NCBI GenBank assembly: GCA_013400975.1
Contig: WBMZ01002697.1
Span: 248,001-312,000 of the forward strand
DNA length: 64,000 nt
DNA from: Atrichornis clamosus
Lineage: Eukaryota; Chordata; Aves; Passeriformes; Menuridae
Direction: 5' to 3'
Under the pieces are notes generated by a model. It did not search any database. It was not told the origin of the DNA and worked only from the letters and a program-made list of their open reading frames with translations. A program made the translations under genes and the position numbers. Positions 40,301-52,200 of the stretch are shown here, in pieces (within the stretch, counting starts at the first letter, position 1; every line of letters starts with the position of its first letter).

Positions 40301-43300
40301 CAGGCAATAGTGCGCCTGAAGTGACCACATCAAACCCTCCAAGGTTTCCAGTACTATTGTATTTGACCTTTAATTAAAAAACACTTCTAGGCAACATCCA
40401 ATTTTTGCTGCTCCCCTGAGTGGGTTTCCACTCTACAGGATTTGATGAATTTGAACCTTGTTTCATCCTTTCTGAAACTCTTCAAGGCATGAAAGGAACA
40501 GCATGTGGATTACATTTAGATACTTTTTGTTCTCAGTGCCAATTTACCATTGCTTGGCCCAGAAGAAATTGTTTAAAGGGCGATAAGAAAAAAAAAAAAA
40601 GTCATGAAGCTTCCAGTCGCCTGACCAGAATTCAAGGCAGAACAGCAGCATCTTCAGGGCTACCCAGGGGTCTACAGAATAAATTAGTTGGTGGACTTCA
40701 TTGCAACCACCACAACAGCCACTGCCTTGTCAGCATCAGGTCAGGATTACAGAAATCCCTTAACTTAGGGCTACCTCTCAAAATCATGATGAGGACGAGG
40801 CAAAAAGTGCCAACAAGGTCACTTCCACTGCTGCCAGAATGAACTGAGGATGATCAGCCCCTAAGTTTGTAAAAACAAGTCCCAGGTCAATGCCCTTGGA
40901 GACAACACTCCAGAGCCAAGCAAAGGCACCTTTTTAGGGTGATAAAGTGGAAAATGCGACTTGCCAACAAAGCCATGTTGTGGAGAGAGGACTTTCTTGC
41001 AGTGGAACCAATCCTGCACCTTCCCCACCAGCACTAATCCCTTCAACAAAAGCTGGAAGTAATAAAAAGCTATTCAGGATGCAGTCTGGAACAAATCTAC
41101 CACAGTGTTTTTTTCAGACAGTTAAAATATCTGTCAAGCTAAGAGGACACCAAATGCAGAGTGAAATCTGCTCTGCATGCCTTTTACTGAAAAATACACA
41201 CAAGGCAAATGGGCAAAGGCACATGTGCACACACCAGTGCCCTCCTCTCCCAAGGATGAGCTGCTCCTCATAGCTACCAAGTCACAGCCTCCACTGACTT
41301 CAAGAGCAATTGTCTTTTCTGGGCAGCCTTGAAAATAACACTGGATTTCCTCAACAGCCTCTCACCTGTGTTTGAAAACCTTGGCCTATGAAATACATAT
41401 TTGTAACAAAGGCAAAGAAAATAAAACAGCTTAAAAGAATACTCAGTATAAATAAAACAGCTCGAAAAGGTTTGTTTTAGTTTTAAATATGCAGGAATGA
41501 GAATGCCAAGGTTCAGCTTCCTGTTGAAGGCACTACAGCCATTTCCTGCTTCATCTCATCATAATTAACATGCCAAGACAGCTGGACTTTATCAGAATTG
41601 TTTCATCAAAAAGCAACAACCTTTGAAGACTATGGCCTTTTGTTTCCATCAGTAAAGGCATAGCCAGGCCAATTTCCATTGCTTATCCTTAATGATCACA
41701 GCTGTAATTTGTATGTAAATTATCAGTTAAATCGTTTGAGATCTGCAAAGCTCAAACCACGATTCAGGAAACACTTAAGAGATTTCTCTAAAAGAGCAGC
41801 AGCCAGGAACTCTTGTGAGGTCATGGACTTCTTCAGGCTCTACATCCCATGGGCAGGAGGAGGCAAAGGGCATTTGGCCACTGCTTACCCCAGCCTGCCC
41901 CACAAAACACACAGGGAAGACACAGCTCCTCAATCACCCTTCCCTCCACCTCGTAGCACAGTATCTGCAATTAGATGTGTCCTTTTGGATGAGATATAAC
42001 ATTTGGAAGAGGAATAGAAGGTTTAGAAGGTGCTAGACACACAAGCTTCAGTGCTTTAAGAGAGCACCATAGCAAGTCCCACCCCTCACTTTCACAGAGC
42101 TCTGACCTTTTCTTATCACAACCCTCTCTCAGCAGCCTTGCATTAATCCAACGCAGTGACTATGATGCAACTTTTCATTGAAAACAGACCTCTCGGAGGG
42201 ATGCAGTGCCACCACCCCTCAGTCATTGTCCTGATTCCAGCTCAGACCCAGCGGGGCTGTGCTGCTCCCTCCACCCCTCTGTGGCTTGCAAGAAGCCCCC
42301 GCAGACAGTGGGCACCTTTCAAAGAGCAGTGCAACGAGGACTTGTTCATTAATCTGTCTTCCTGCAGCCTCCCCACACTGCTCGGCCGTGCTCTCCCCGC
42401 CATCCAGGACGTTTAAACATTCACACTTGAGAGGCATCTTTCACTTGGAGCAGGGAAGTGTGCCTGACCCCTGCTGCAGCACACACCCCTGTCCCAGCAG
42501 ATGGACACTGTCAAAGGCCTTTCACCAGCTCCCCAATCGAGATTGATCCACAGGAGCTTAAAATGATAGCTCGTTTTACAAGGACGTCATTAGCACAGCC
42601 ACTGGGTACTTCTCCCTGTTGCTGGAAGGGCAGGAATCCTTATGAGGCCATTACAGAGCAGAGCTGCCTTGAAATCAGGTCCTTCACTTCTTCCAAAAGC
42701 TCTTTGTGCTCACGATGAATCACCAAAGCCATCACTGTAGATCAGAAGCACAACTGCTGCTGAAAACATTGCAAGCCCTTTTCTGACCATCACCAACAAA
42801 GCTTAAAGAAATAGCAAACATCAAAAATGCTGTTTCCTAAAATTCCTAAAAGGAATTTCTATCCATGGTTCCACTTCAGAACAGCACTAACATTGCCTGG
42901 ATTGGTGGGTTTTGCCAGACAACTTCTTTTAAAAGCAGTGTCCCTTTTCCAAACTCTCCCAATTATCTTTGCAACCGCATTCCTTTGTCAGAGCAGCCTC
43001 CAGCTGCCTGATCTCAGCCCCTTCCAGAGGCACCTGTGCATCAGCCCGGGTTAATCACACTAACAGATGGCAGGGGCCAAACAGGCAGCTAAGAACTTAT
43101 ATCATTTTAAATAGCATCTAATGTTTCACAGCTTCAGACCAGGGGCAGTCGCACACAAAAGGCACTAACCAGGGGAGCCGAAATCAGGCTCCTAACTTTA
43201 TCACCTGAACAAGTGTTCCAGGCTGCAGTACAGCTGCCAATTACTAATCAGGCTGAGGAGCAAACACACTCCCTGGCTGCTGTGGGTGCAACTCACTCAC

Positions 43301-44104
43301 ACCTCCTGTGAAGGATTTCTGTGTTCCCTGTTATTGACTTTACCAAGCAGGAGTGATAGCAAACCACCAGCCACCAAGGGGGTTTAGCAACAGCACAGAG
43401 TGGCATAAGGAACCAACATGAATTTTACAGACTTTTTTTTTCTTAGAGAGTGCTCTATTTAGAGCTTATTAATAGCTTTCCAAATTCTCTAAAGGGGCTG
43501 AAGTTTAACATTCACATTTAAGACTCTTTTAGCCCATCTTCATCATGTATAAGTAAGACGAAATGTGGGTTTAGCGCTGAATTGCTTTCTTTGCAACAAA
43601 CCTTGAGATCCTTTGCAGACAAAAGAACCTCATTGTCTCTAAATTCATTCTCCCTAGGGAGATTTCTACCCAGATTAAGGATTGAAGGATTTTCCTCATT
43701 ACAACTTAATTTTTAAAGTTTCCATACCACCTTTTAACAAAATGAGCTGGATCTTTGTTTCTTCTGTTAAATTGCAGCTCAGGTTCAGGGAAATTTAGTT
43801 CATCTCTAAGAGTCAAAGCCAGACAAAGACCAAACTTCAATTCAGGAAGAAAGGAAACTGCAGAAATGCCAGGAAGAAGGGAGAAAGAAAGTACAGACCA
43901 GGAAAGCATGTTCGAAAAGAATATTAGTTTATTTTTATTTCTCTTTTCCAAGTTACGAGCTACGTGAAACAGAAGACGGAGGAGGACAAAGACACCACAA
44001 CATGCAGTTAACAATCAAGAAGCTTTGAAGACAGGAGTGCAAAAGGTGGGACAGTTTTCCACGTGGATCTTGCTAGTGACTTCTGGCAGTTCGCTGTTAC
44101 TTAC
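37302..44104 (-). other. FGFR2 intron 4
   Basis: About 6.8 kb with no repeat or element that I can name with confidence. Confidence 0.9.
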
Positions 44105-44179
44105 TCATCTGGTTGCTGTCATTCACAAAGTCCTCGGACCCATCATTGTCGTCTTCATCATCCCCAGAGGAAAGAGCAT
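44105..44179 (-). CDS. FGFR2: FGFR2 exon 4: acid box
   Basis: Encodes residues 129-153, with the acidic run GDDEDDND at 134-141 and further acidic residues to D149. The acid box sits between Ig1 and Ig2 and in FGFRs competes with heparan sulfate for the basic surface of Ig2. The borders are GTGCAG (acceptor) and GTAAGT (donor), both phase 1. At 75 bases it is one codon shorter than the 78-base human exon I recall; the loss falls near the C-terminal part (VNDSNQM). Only 612 bases of intron separate it from exon 3, the shortest intron in the window. Confidence 0.96.
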
Positions 44180-44791
44180 CTGCACATTAAAAATAACCAA
44201 GTCTTTAAACCAGCCTAATTTTTTTTACAGACAAATAAATTGATAAGCTACATCTTACGACTGCATAGCAAGAAGAACAAATGTTTGTTAGTTGCTGCAG
44301 AAGCTTGAGAAAAAGAAAATCCAGCCACAAAACAAAGTTTCCCAAGGGAGTTTGCTAACTCCAAAAATCTCTTCCCACTTAAAATTTTAACTTCTGTTAA
44401 AGACATTCAGTTGAACGAACTGAGCATCTCCAGAACAATTTACCTCTAAACTTAAAGGATGTAGAACACCCCTTTTCCTCTTCTAATGCAGGGGGCAAAA
44501 ACTTGTATTTATTCTACTGGCTTTATCATCATCACAGCAACTGCATCTAATTCAATCCTGTCAGAGTGGCATGAAACAGAGGGCTCTTCAGCAGCTGTTA
44601 ATCACTGTAGAGCCCGTGGAGCAAACTGAGTCCATTTCAGGGTCAGGACAAGGAGAAAAATCCCCGTAACAACCACAGAACTCAGCTTAACTGGCTGTGC
44701 CCAAGTGGACTGTTCCATGTCATATCACAACGTGTCTTTGTACCACGTTTTACAGCTTCTACGTGCAAAAACCTGTGTTCAACTCACTCAC
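44180..44791 (-). other. FGFR2 intron 3
   Basis: A 612-base intron between Ig1 and the acid box, with both borders in phase 1. Nothing else is seen in it. Confidence 0.92.
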
Positions 44792-45058
44792 CTGTAACAT
44801 TTACAATGAAGTACAGAGTATCACTGTCTAGGGTCCTAACAGCAGTGCAAGCATAGAGGCCCGAATCTCTGGCCGTGGCATCCTTAATTTGTAAGTACTC
44901 CCCAATAATCACTGTCCTATTGTCGGGCCCCAGAGGGAGCCCATCCTTAGTCCAACTGATCATGACGGCGTCTCGCAATTGACAGCGCAACTCAAGCGGC
45001 TCTCCTGGAAGTGCTGAGTGAACATCTGGCTGAGAGATTTGGTATTTGGTTGGCGGCT
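44792..45058 (-). CDS. FGFR2: FGFR2 exon 3: Ig-like domain 1
   Basis: Encodes residues 40-128, beginning [13 protein letters not shown]. It is the first, autoinhibitory Ig-like loop. Visible hallmarks are the disulfide cysteines C65 (LRCQL) and C110 (YACTA), the core tryptophan W75 (ISWTKDG), the DSGLYAC motif, and N-glycosylation sites at N86 (NRT) and N126 (NVT). The acceptor is TTCGCAG after a pyrimidine-rich stretch; the donor is GTGAGT at 44791-44786. The length of 267 bases equals the mammalian exon. Both borders are phase 1, so skipping this exon keeps the frame and yields the two-Ig receptor form known for FGFRs. The loop is less conserved than the rest, as expected for Ig1. Confidence 0.97.
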
Positions 45059-46521
45059 CTGCGAAGGTGGAAGGAAAGGAGGAAAAGAAACAAGAAAGAG
45101 AAGGGAAAGGAGAGAATTTCCAACAAGAGTCAGTGCAGGGCCTTTTCATCCACAGAAATCAAGTTACGTTAAATAAAGTTTCATCCAGATTAGCCCAGCA
45201 GTCTGTCTTGTAAAACTGAACCACAATGCAGGTGTAGGACAGGCTTTGTTTTCAAGAAGTTAACCACAAGCAAAGTTCAGTCCCTTTTGACCAGTGCTTT
45301 GGCTTGTCCCTTGTCCCCAGTGCCACACTAACACACGGCCCATCTCATCAGTCACAGCGAGCTGGGGACACGAGCCCTACAGAACCGGGGGACTTTTAAG
45401 AACTGGTAGGAGCAGGAGGAGTCAAAAAGGCACATTCAATTTTGTATCTTAGCATTTGGGTCCACAGTTCCAATGAATAATTCTTTCCCCATCTGATTTT
45501 ATTATAAGTTGCTCTTTTATTTTTAAAACCTGAGAAGTCCTGTTTTGAAAGAAAAGGATGGTCAAAAAACCCCTCACTCACCAGGCTAATAAACAAGTTC
45601 CTTTACACAACATATATGATGTCTTTTTCTCCCTGCTCCCATCACAAAGTCTCTACATTTGCCTTCTACACTGCCAAAACTTCTCTCCATGACAGTAACT
45701 TTTTCCTTTTTTTTTTTTTTCTTCATTACTTATTTCACAACCTCTCCCAGAAGGAATACAGCAGAAACCCAGGAACACAAGCGAAGCTTTCAAACACACA
45801 GAAGTTCAAAACTAAATGGCTCATCCGTCAGCTCCCTTTTGTAACCAAATAACAAGAAGAATGTCAAACCACAGCCTTTTTCCAAAAAAACATCCTTGGA
45901 AAACTACATCTGCCTATAGTTACTAGAGCTTCATCCCCCCTTCCAAGGCCAGCTCTCAGCAGGAGGAAAGGAACTGCAGCCCCGGGCACTCCAGACTGTC
46001 TCCGCAGTGCAGTGAGAAGGCTCAGCACACCTTCGATGAACTCAGGCTGTCCCAGCCACAAGCACTGCTTCTGCAAATGGTTTCTCCCTACAACCACAGC
46101 ATCCCTCTCCCAAGGGTGTCGCCAAGGGTGGCAGGATTGGTAAATAAAGGAAAGAAGTACACAGGCATCTTCTGTTTGCTCATGGGGAGGGTCAGAGCGA
46201 ACAGACAGCTGTTCCCTGCACACCCCGGCACACATCCTGCCCTGCACAGGCACAACCTGCACGACGGAAATATAACACACCTTTCTGGCTGCCTGGGAGG
46301 CTGAGGGAGTACTCAAAGAGGTGACTCTTCAATGCCCACCCCGGCTTCTGTGAATACCAAAACCCTGAAACCAGTGTTTGCTCATCCTTGGGGCACAGCG
46401 TTGTCATTTCCTGTACCACACTTTCAACAGAGAAGCCTCAAACAAGGACCACATCTGAGCAAGTCTGTAGATGGGGGTCTGGAAACGCTGAAGTTCTCTC
46501 AGTAGCTGAGTTTTGTGTAGC

Positions 46522-46587
46522 CCTGCAAGGAGCAGGGAGCTGGACTCGATGGTTCCCTTCCGACTCGAAACAGTCCATGATTCTGTG
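46522..46587 (+). mobile_element. CR1 LINE 3' end fragment
   Basis: Contains GGAGCTGGACTCGATGGTTC, CCTTCC and CATGATTCTGTG, the last part of a CR1 element. The copy is very short. Confidence 0.75.
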
Positions 46588-48221
46588 AGCACCAGAAGAG
46601 GCCACCACCGTGGGACACTCGTGCCTTTAAACATCAGGGTCTACTGATGGACTTGGAGACAGCAGGCCCAAATTTCTCTCCCACTCATCCGGCAATCATG
46701 TCGTTCCAGCCATGTGCCCTTTCAAATTCTCCCCTGCCTTTTTCCTTAGGGCAAACGTGTTTTTTCAAACAGCAGGTCTGACACACACATCACACCGAGG
46801 TGACACATAAAGCCATTCCAACGTGAACAGAGTTATGGAGACTGTAAAGCTTCTTGGATTTAGAATTTATAAGGTCTCCAAACTTTCTAGCGTGCAGAGT
46901 TCCACCTCAAAGTCTAGGACAGGCTCCAATACAGCTTTATACCCCTTATAAACTAATTCAGTCTTGCTGATACAGTCACGAATCCACAGATCTGCAATGT
47001 AGGTGTTTCACTGAGAACTACATTATGCTGTTAGAAATCTAATTTCAGGAAGGAGCATTGGCTCCTTTCTACATATATTTTGTCACAGTAATGAGTATAT
47101 TTGAGCCTGCTTGAGATTTTTTTAATTAGATTTCACCTTCAAATAAAAAAACTGTACCTGAAGCCAGTTACCTAATTTACTTTGAAGTTAATAAGACTCT
47201 TTTGTAACACTCTACCTGCAAAGAAAATTTCTTTTACAGAGTTTACACTGTGCCAACAATGTACTGGAGTCTAAAAATGTCTTTGTTTAAACTTTTTAAA
47301 AGCCACCTTGGGTGACAATAACTCAACCCTCCTTTAAGTGCATGAGAGCCTTTTGCTGAAGAGTGCCAGGAAACTCACAGGATGATCCCACACATAATTA
47401 AAAGGAAATTAAAAGAAAAATAATTTTTTAACCTCACATCCTTGATTTCATCTCTTTTTAAACGACCAACCCCAAATTTATACTGGGTCTTTCAACCCAA
47501 ATCCAAATCCAAACTCAAGAGCAGCAATTTATTTCAAAAGTACAAGAAAAAAAATTAACAAAGAAAATTACTAGTATACTAAAGAAAAATGAGTTTCAGA
47601 TAGGTATTAGCATTTGGTAAATATTATCCACCTCTATTTCTTTCTCTCTAGAGTATCAGGGAAGATGCAGCAAAGTGTTGTCATGACATAATGAAGTCAT
47701 GTTTGGAAATTGTGAGTTATTTCAGGTAAGCCTTTGTGTTGCCAAAGTAGAATGTAGCAGCACTTAAGACTGTCACTTTTTATAATGTTTGCCTATAAAC
47801 TTTTTCCAGTGTGGGTTTGAAATGGTGCCCAAAAGCAAACAGAGAACAGGTGGGATTCTGAGGCATGAATCCGCCCAACAGCTTCACTGCGAAAATCAAC
47901 CAGTTCAAACTGTTCCGAAATTCCCAGCCGCACATAAACAACCAGTGCTGCAAAGTCAACTCTCCCCAGGACACTGCACAAGGATTTTTGCACTGCTCTG
48001 AAATTTAGGGGCAAGTTTTGAACTCATGTCCATGTTGTACCATCAAATCCATGGCTCCCCTGTGGCTGACAGCAGGATTCTTTCCCTGCTCCCAAGGCAA
48101 GGCTCGACGACCTGCTATCACATCCATGCTCCTCCAGCCCTCTCTGAAGCTCTGCCTTGAAACCAGATCCTCAGCCATCACCAGAGGCCTGTGAACCAGC
48201 CCTTTGCTGGGTTTGTCAGAT

Positions 48222-48425
48222 TAGATACAACGAAGAAGTTTCTTGCAATGAGGGTGGTAAACACTGGCACAGGTTGCTCAGAGAGAGAGTGGATGCCCCA
48301 TCCCTAGAAATGTTTAATGCTAGGCTCATGGGGCTCTAAGCAGTTGAAGATGCCCCAGCTCATCGCAGGGAGCTTGGGTAAGATGGCCTTTAAAGGTCCC
48401 TTCCAACACAAACTATTCCAGATTT
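48222..48425 (+). mobile_element. CR1 LINE 3' fragment
   Basis: Contains GGGTGGTAAACACTGGCACA, GGATGCCCCATCCCTAGAAA and GGTCCCTTCCAACACAAACT, typical of another CR1 subfamily with the GATGCCCCATCCCTGG segment. Confidence 0.85.
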
Positions 48426-48925
48426 CTTTCTAAGGAAGTTCTCCTGCAGATCCTCTAACTGTGGCATTGGTTCCTGCTGCAAAGGTGCCCTACCTGATGT
48501 GAGTAACACCTGTCTGTCACCCCTTAGAAAACCAAACAGGCAACAGAGGCACATGCAGAATTTCTGGGGGTATTCTTAAACACTGGTGGACAAGGGACAC
48601 TGCTTCTGCTGTTTTGTGCTCTCAGCTACATCCTTATTTGTAAGAGTGGTGCACACAATGTATTTAAACTTTGTAGGTGGAGCTATTGAACAGTACTGCC
48701 ATGGCAAACCAAGCTGCTGTTAAATAAACAGCTGTGAACTTTTTCTCTGCCTGCTCATACACCCTCACAGCATGGTTTATGCCATCCAGCCATCATGTTT
48801 GTATAAAACAGAGGACTGGGGACATTCTGACTGCTCTATTTCAGATTATTAAGATATGCAATTGTATTCCAAATCATGTTTCTGTTCCAGATTCAGTCAC
48901 TGATTTATACTTCCTTAGGTTTTAA

Positions 48926-48943
48926 ATTATTATTATTATTATT
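48926..48943. repeat. (ATT)n microsatellite
   Basis: About six perfect ATT units in intron 2. Confidence 0.9.
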
Positions 48944-49250
48944 TGTCTCCATTTAATAAAACGTTAACAAAGAGCTGCTTATCTTCAGTCTCAAGTCATT
49001 TAGTTACTTAGTTACAGAGCCAAATAATTAAACCATCAGCTAATAGCTAACCCCAGCAAAGATTCTCACACAAGTCTCCAGAACACAAAAGCCTCAGACC
49101 CCATCAAGCCACTTTCACTTCAAAAGGCTTTAGTAAATAACTAAACACTCACCACAGTGCGCCCAGAAGGGTCAACAGACCTGACCTGTCAAGAATCCAA
49201 GAGGTTCATTGCAAAATTGAATGTCCCCACAGGGAACACCAGGCTGCCAA

Positions 49251-49266
49251 CCACCACCACCACCAC
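49251..49266. repeat. (CCA)n microsatellite
   Basis: About five CCA units in intron 2. Confidence 0.85.
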
Positions 49267-52200
49267 TCCTGCTTCTCCCACCCCTTCTCATGTTTTCCTG
49301 TCATTGAGGAAAGTCCAGCAAGACCACACTGGATGAACAACATGGAATGGGGATGTCAAATGGGTCCCACGACTTTGCAAGCCAAGCCCGAGGCTTTGCG
49401 CTCTCTCCGAGAGGCAGCCCAGTCAGGTCTGCAACCTTCCCTCCCACCTCCCAGGGGCAGGATGATGGGATTCTCCCTTGATTTAAGTTGGCAGGCCAAC
49501 ATTAAGAGCAGCTCCATGTCCTCTTCTGATGACGGATGGGTAAATTCAGCCTGCCAAAGACACGGCCACCGGTTTAAGAATGCAAAGAGTCACTCCTGGC
49601 CGTGGTGGCTGTCCCGTTAGCCAACAGCGAACCACAGCCACAGAGGCTAAGCACGTCTCCTTACACAAAGGGGGACAAAACAGTGTTTGCAATTCATCCA
49701 TCAGCTGCTCCAAAGTCACTGGATTCCTGCTGTCCCATTTGTCCTGTTTCCGTCAGCCAGCTGCCAGCTCTGCCCAGCTCTGCCTCTGCCAGGCACCATC
49801 AGGAAGTCTCTGTTCTGATAAAATACTTTCCTTTCCAAATTGCTACAGTTCCTCCCATAATTTTAAAACACTAGAAGTTTATTTTTTTTAAAAAATCCTT
49901 CGCCCCTGAACAAGACTCCAAAGAACACGAATAATTTCCCCCACCTCTAATGTATAAGAACATTAATTGCTGAAATCTGATTAAATAGATCTCAGCCTTG
50001 TAGAAAAACTTCAAACACAAAGCTTGAAAGAGCTATCCATGATAGATATAAATATGTGGCAAATTCTAAGCCTTTACTTATTCCCTTAACGCAAGCTCCT
50101 GGGCTGCTCTATTTGATAGCAGTGACTTTCACAAAACAAAGTGCCAGGTTCTCCAACACAAATTTTTCCTGGCATCTTCTTTAATCTTGTTATCCTTATA
50201 GAATAAGGACTTAATCATCTGATGGGTAAAGAGGTGAAACCAGACCAAGAAAAAAAATTATGCAAGGAACAGGAATAATCCTCTTGCCTTGGAAATGAAT
50301 GTTTGCAAAACAAAGCTGCCACATCATGCACGGCTGGTGCTCCAGCAAGTGCAGAGCTTCCAGCCACACTGACCTGCTAGAGCTTGGACCTCCACATCAT
50401 GTCAACTCCTACTGAGTGCCACATATACTGAAATCATTTATTAAAAGTGAATCTCCTCCACTTGCAGTAACTTGCCAATGTCATCAAGGGTAAGGGAAAA
50501 TATTACACTGTAGTATATCTTGTTTTCCTAAGCTTTGAAGGCTTAGAAATATAAAAAATTCTGGTGAGCAACGAAGTATGTTGCCACTTGCCAAACTCCA
50601 AGAAAAAAGAAAAAACCTCTGCACAGGCACCCAAAAATTATCCCCACGTGATTACATCCCACTTGTGTCATGCTCCTTGGCATGAGGAAACTATCCCCAA
50701 GCAGCATTTAGCCCTGCATACAGCCACCCAGGCCCTAAAAGACCCATGAGAGGAGAGCAGAGGGAGCAAACCTCACGAGGATGGTCCCCTGCTACATTGG
50801 TGTGTTGGCTGACACGGGCTGAGGGACACGAACAGTCTCAGCGTGGCTTTGATGGCTGCCAAGCAGCTGGGCTGATGTGTCCCACTCTCCCCATGGTTAA
50901 AGGAAGACTCATTCCCAAAGAGAAAGACACTGTACTTGTCTAGGCTTCGTGCAGAGATTAAAAACTCCTACAACTTGTAGCCTGCTTGCTGCTACCTGTC
51001 TTTGTAGATGTGGCTGTTGAGTTGTGGCTGCACAGCCACGCAACGTGCGTCAAAAATTAAAGTGTCACATGCTCCTGGGCTGGGCCGTGTGCTTTATGCT
51101 GCTGGAAGCCAAGCCAGGGAAGACTCAGAGCATGCCAAGTTCAAAGTAAACAGCAGAGAGACCAGCGGGGCCACCTCCTGCTGCTGGGAACTGCCCTGCA
51201 ACTTCTTCCTGTTTATCCCCATTCTTCACGGTCTGCTCCTTGCAGGATGAAGTTTTCTTTAGACAGGAGCACCATAGGATTTATCTCCAGATAGAGCAAG
51301 AAACAGGAAAGCACCAGTATGACTTCTGCGTGGAGACTTGGCAGCCATGGAGGGGAAGAGCAGCCCCAACCTTGAAAAGTCACACCAACCTCCTAAAATT
51401 ACTGAGTTGCCTTTTATAATTTCATCAGCATAATGAGAAACTACAGGTCATCTTCAGGATTTGAAATGTTTGGTTCCAGGTACCAAATCTTGACCATATC
51501 TGTTCAAGTCATCAACTCCACCATCTGCCTAAAGTAACAGAGTGAGAGTGTCTGTGTTAAGTGAACTGGGGAGTACAATATAAGCGGAACACATGTGTAA
51601 CACAATCTCAAAAATAATTAACTACTCTTCAAACTCATTACAGAAGAGTCTTCTCATGTAATCTATTATACAATACAGAAGGGAAATGTATCACCTTTTG
51701 CCAGAACCTCAAATGAAAAGCTGAAAAAAAAAAAATTAATCTTCTCTCTCTAAAAAAGCAGAATTTGAAACTAGGACTATTTTCTCATTGTTTCTACTTT
51801 CAGCAACAGCAGAACTTCAGATCTCCCTGACTGAATTCCGCACGTAACCAAGTGGCAGAGCAATTTAAGCAGCTCCTGTTGTTCAACCCAGCCTTAAAGT
51901 CTGCTTGGGAAAGGCTCCATAATAACATACATAGCCTTGGGAAAGTGTACGAGCACGTATATTTGGTTGCAAAGAGTTTTTCTTGGGTTTAGTATTTTCT
52001 TCCGTCTATTCCAATCTGTAGGTCCTTTTCAGGTTCTTTATTTGCATTTCAAGAGCAACATAAAACCATAACAGAACATAGCATAAATCCAAACATAAAA
52101 ACACAACCTTTTTCTTCCAGGTTTGCCAAAGGCCGTGCTCAGGACTATTACTGCTCAACGTGCAAAAGAAATAAATTACAACTGGGAGGTTAAAAATTGC

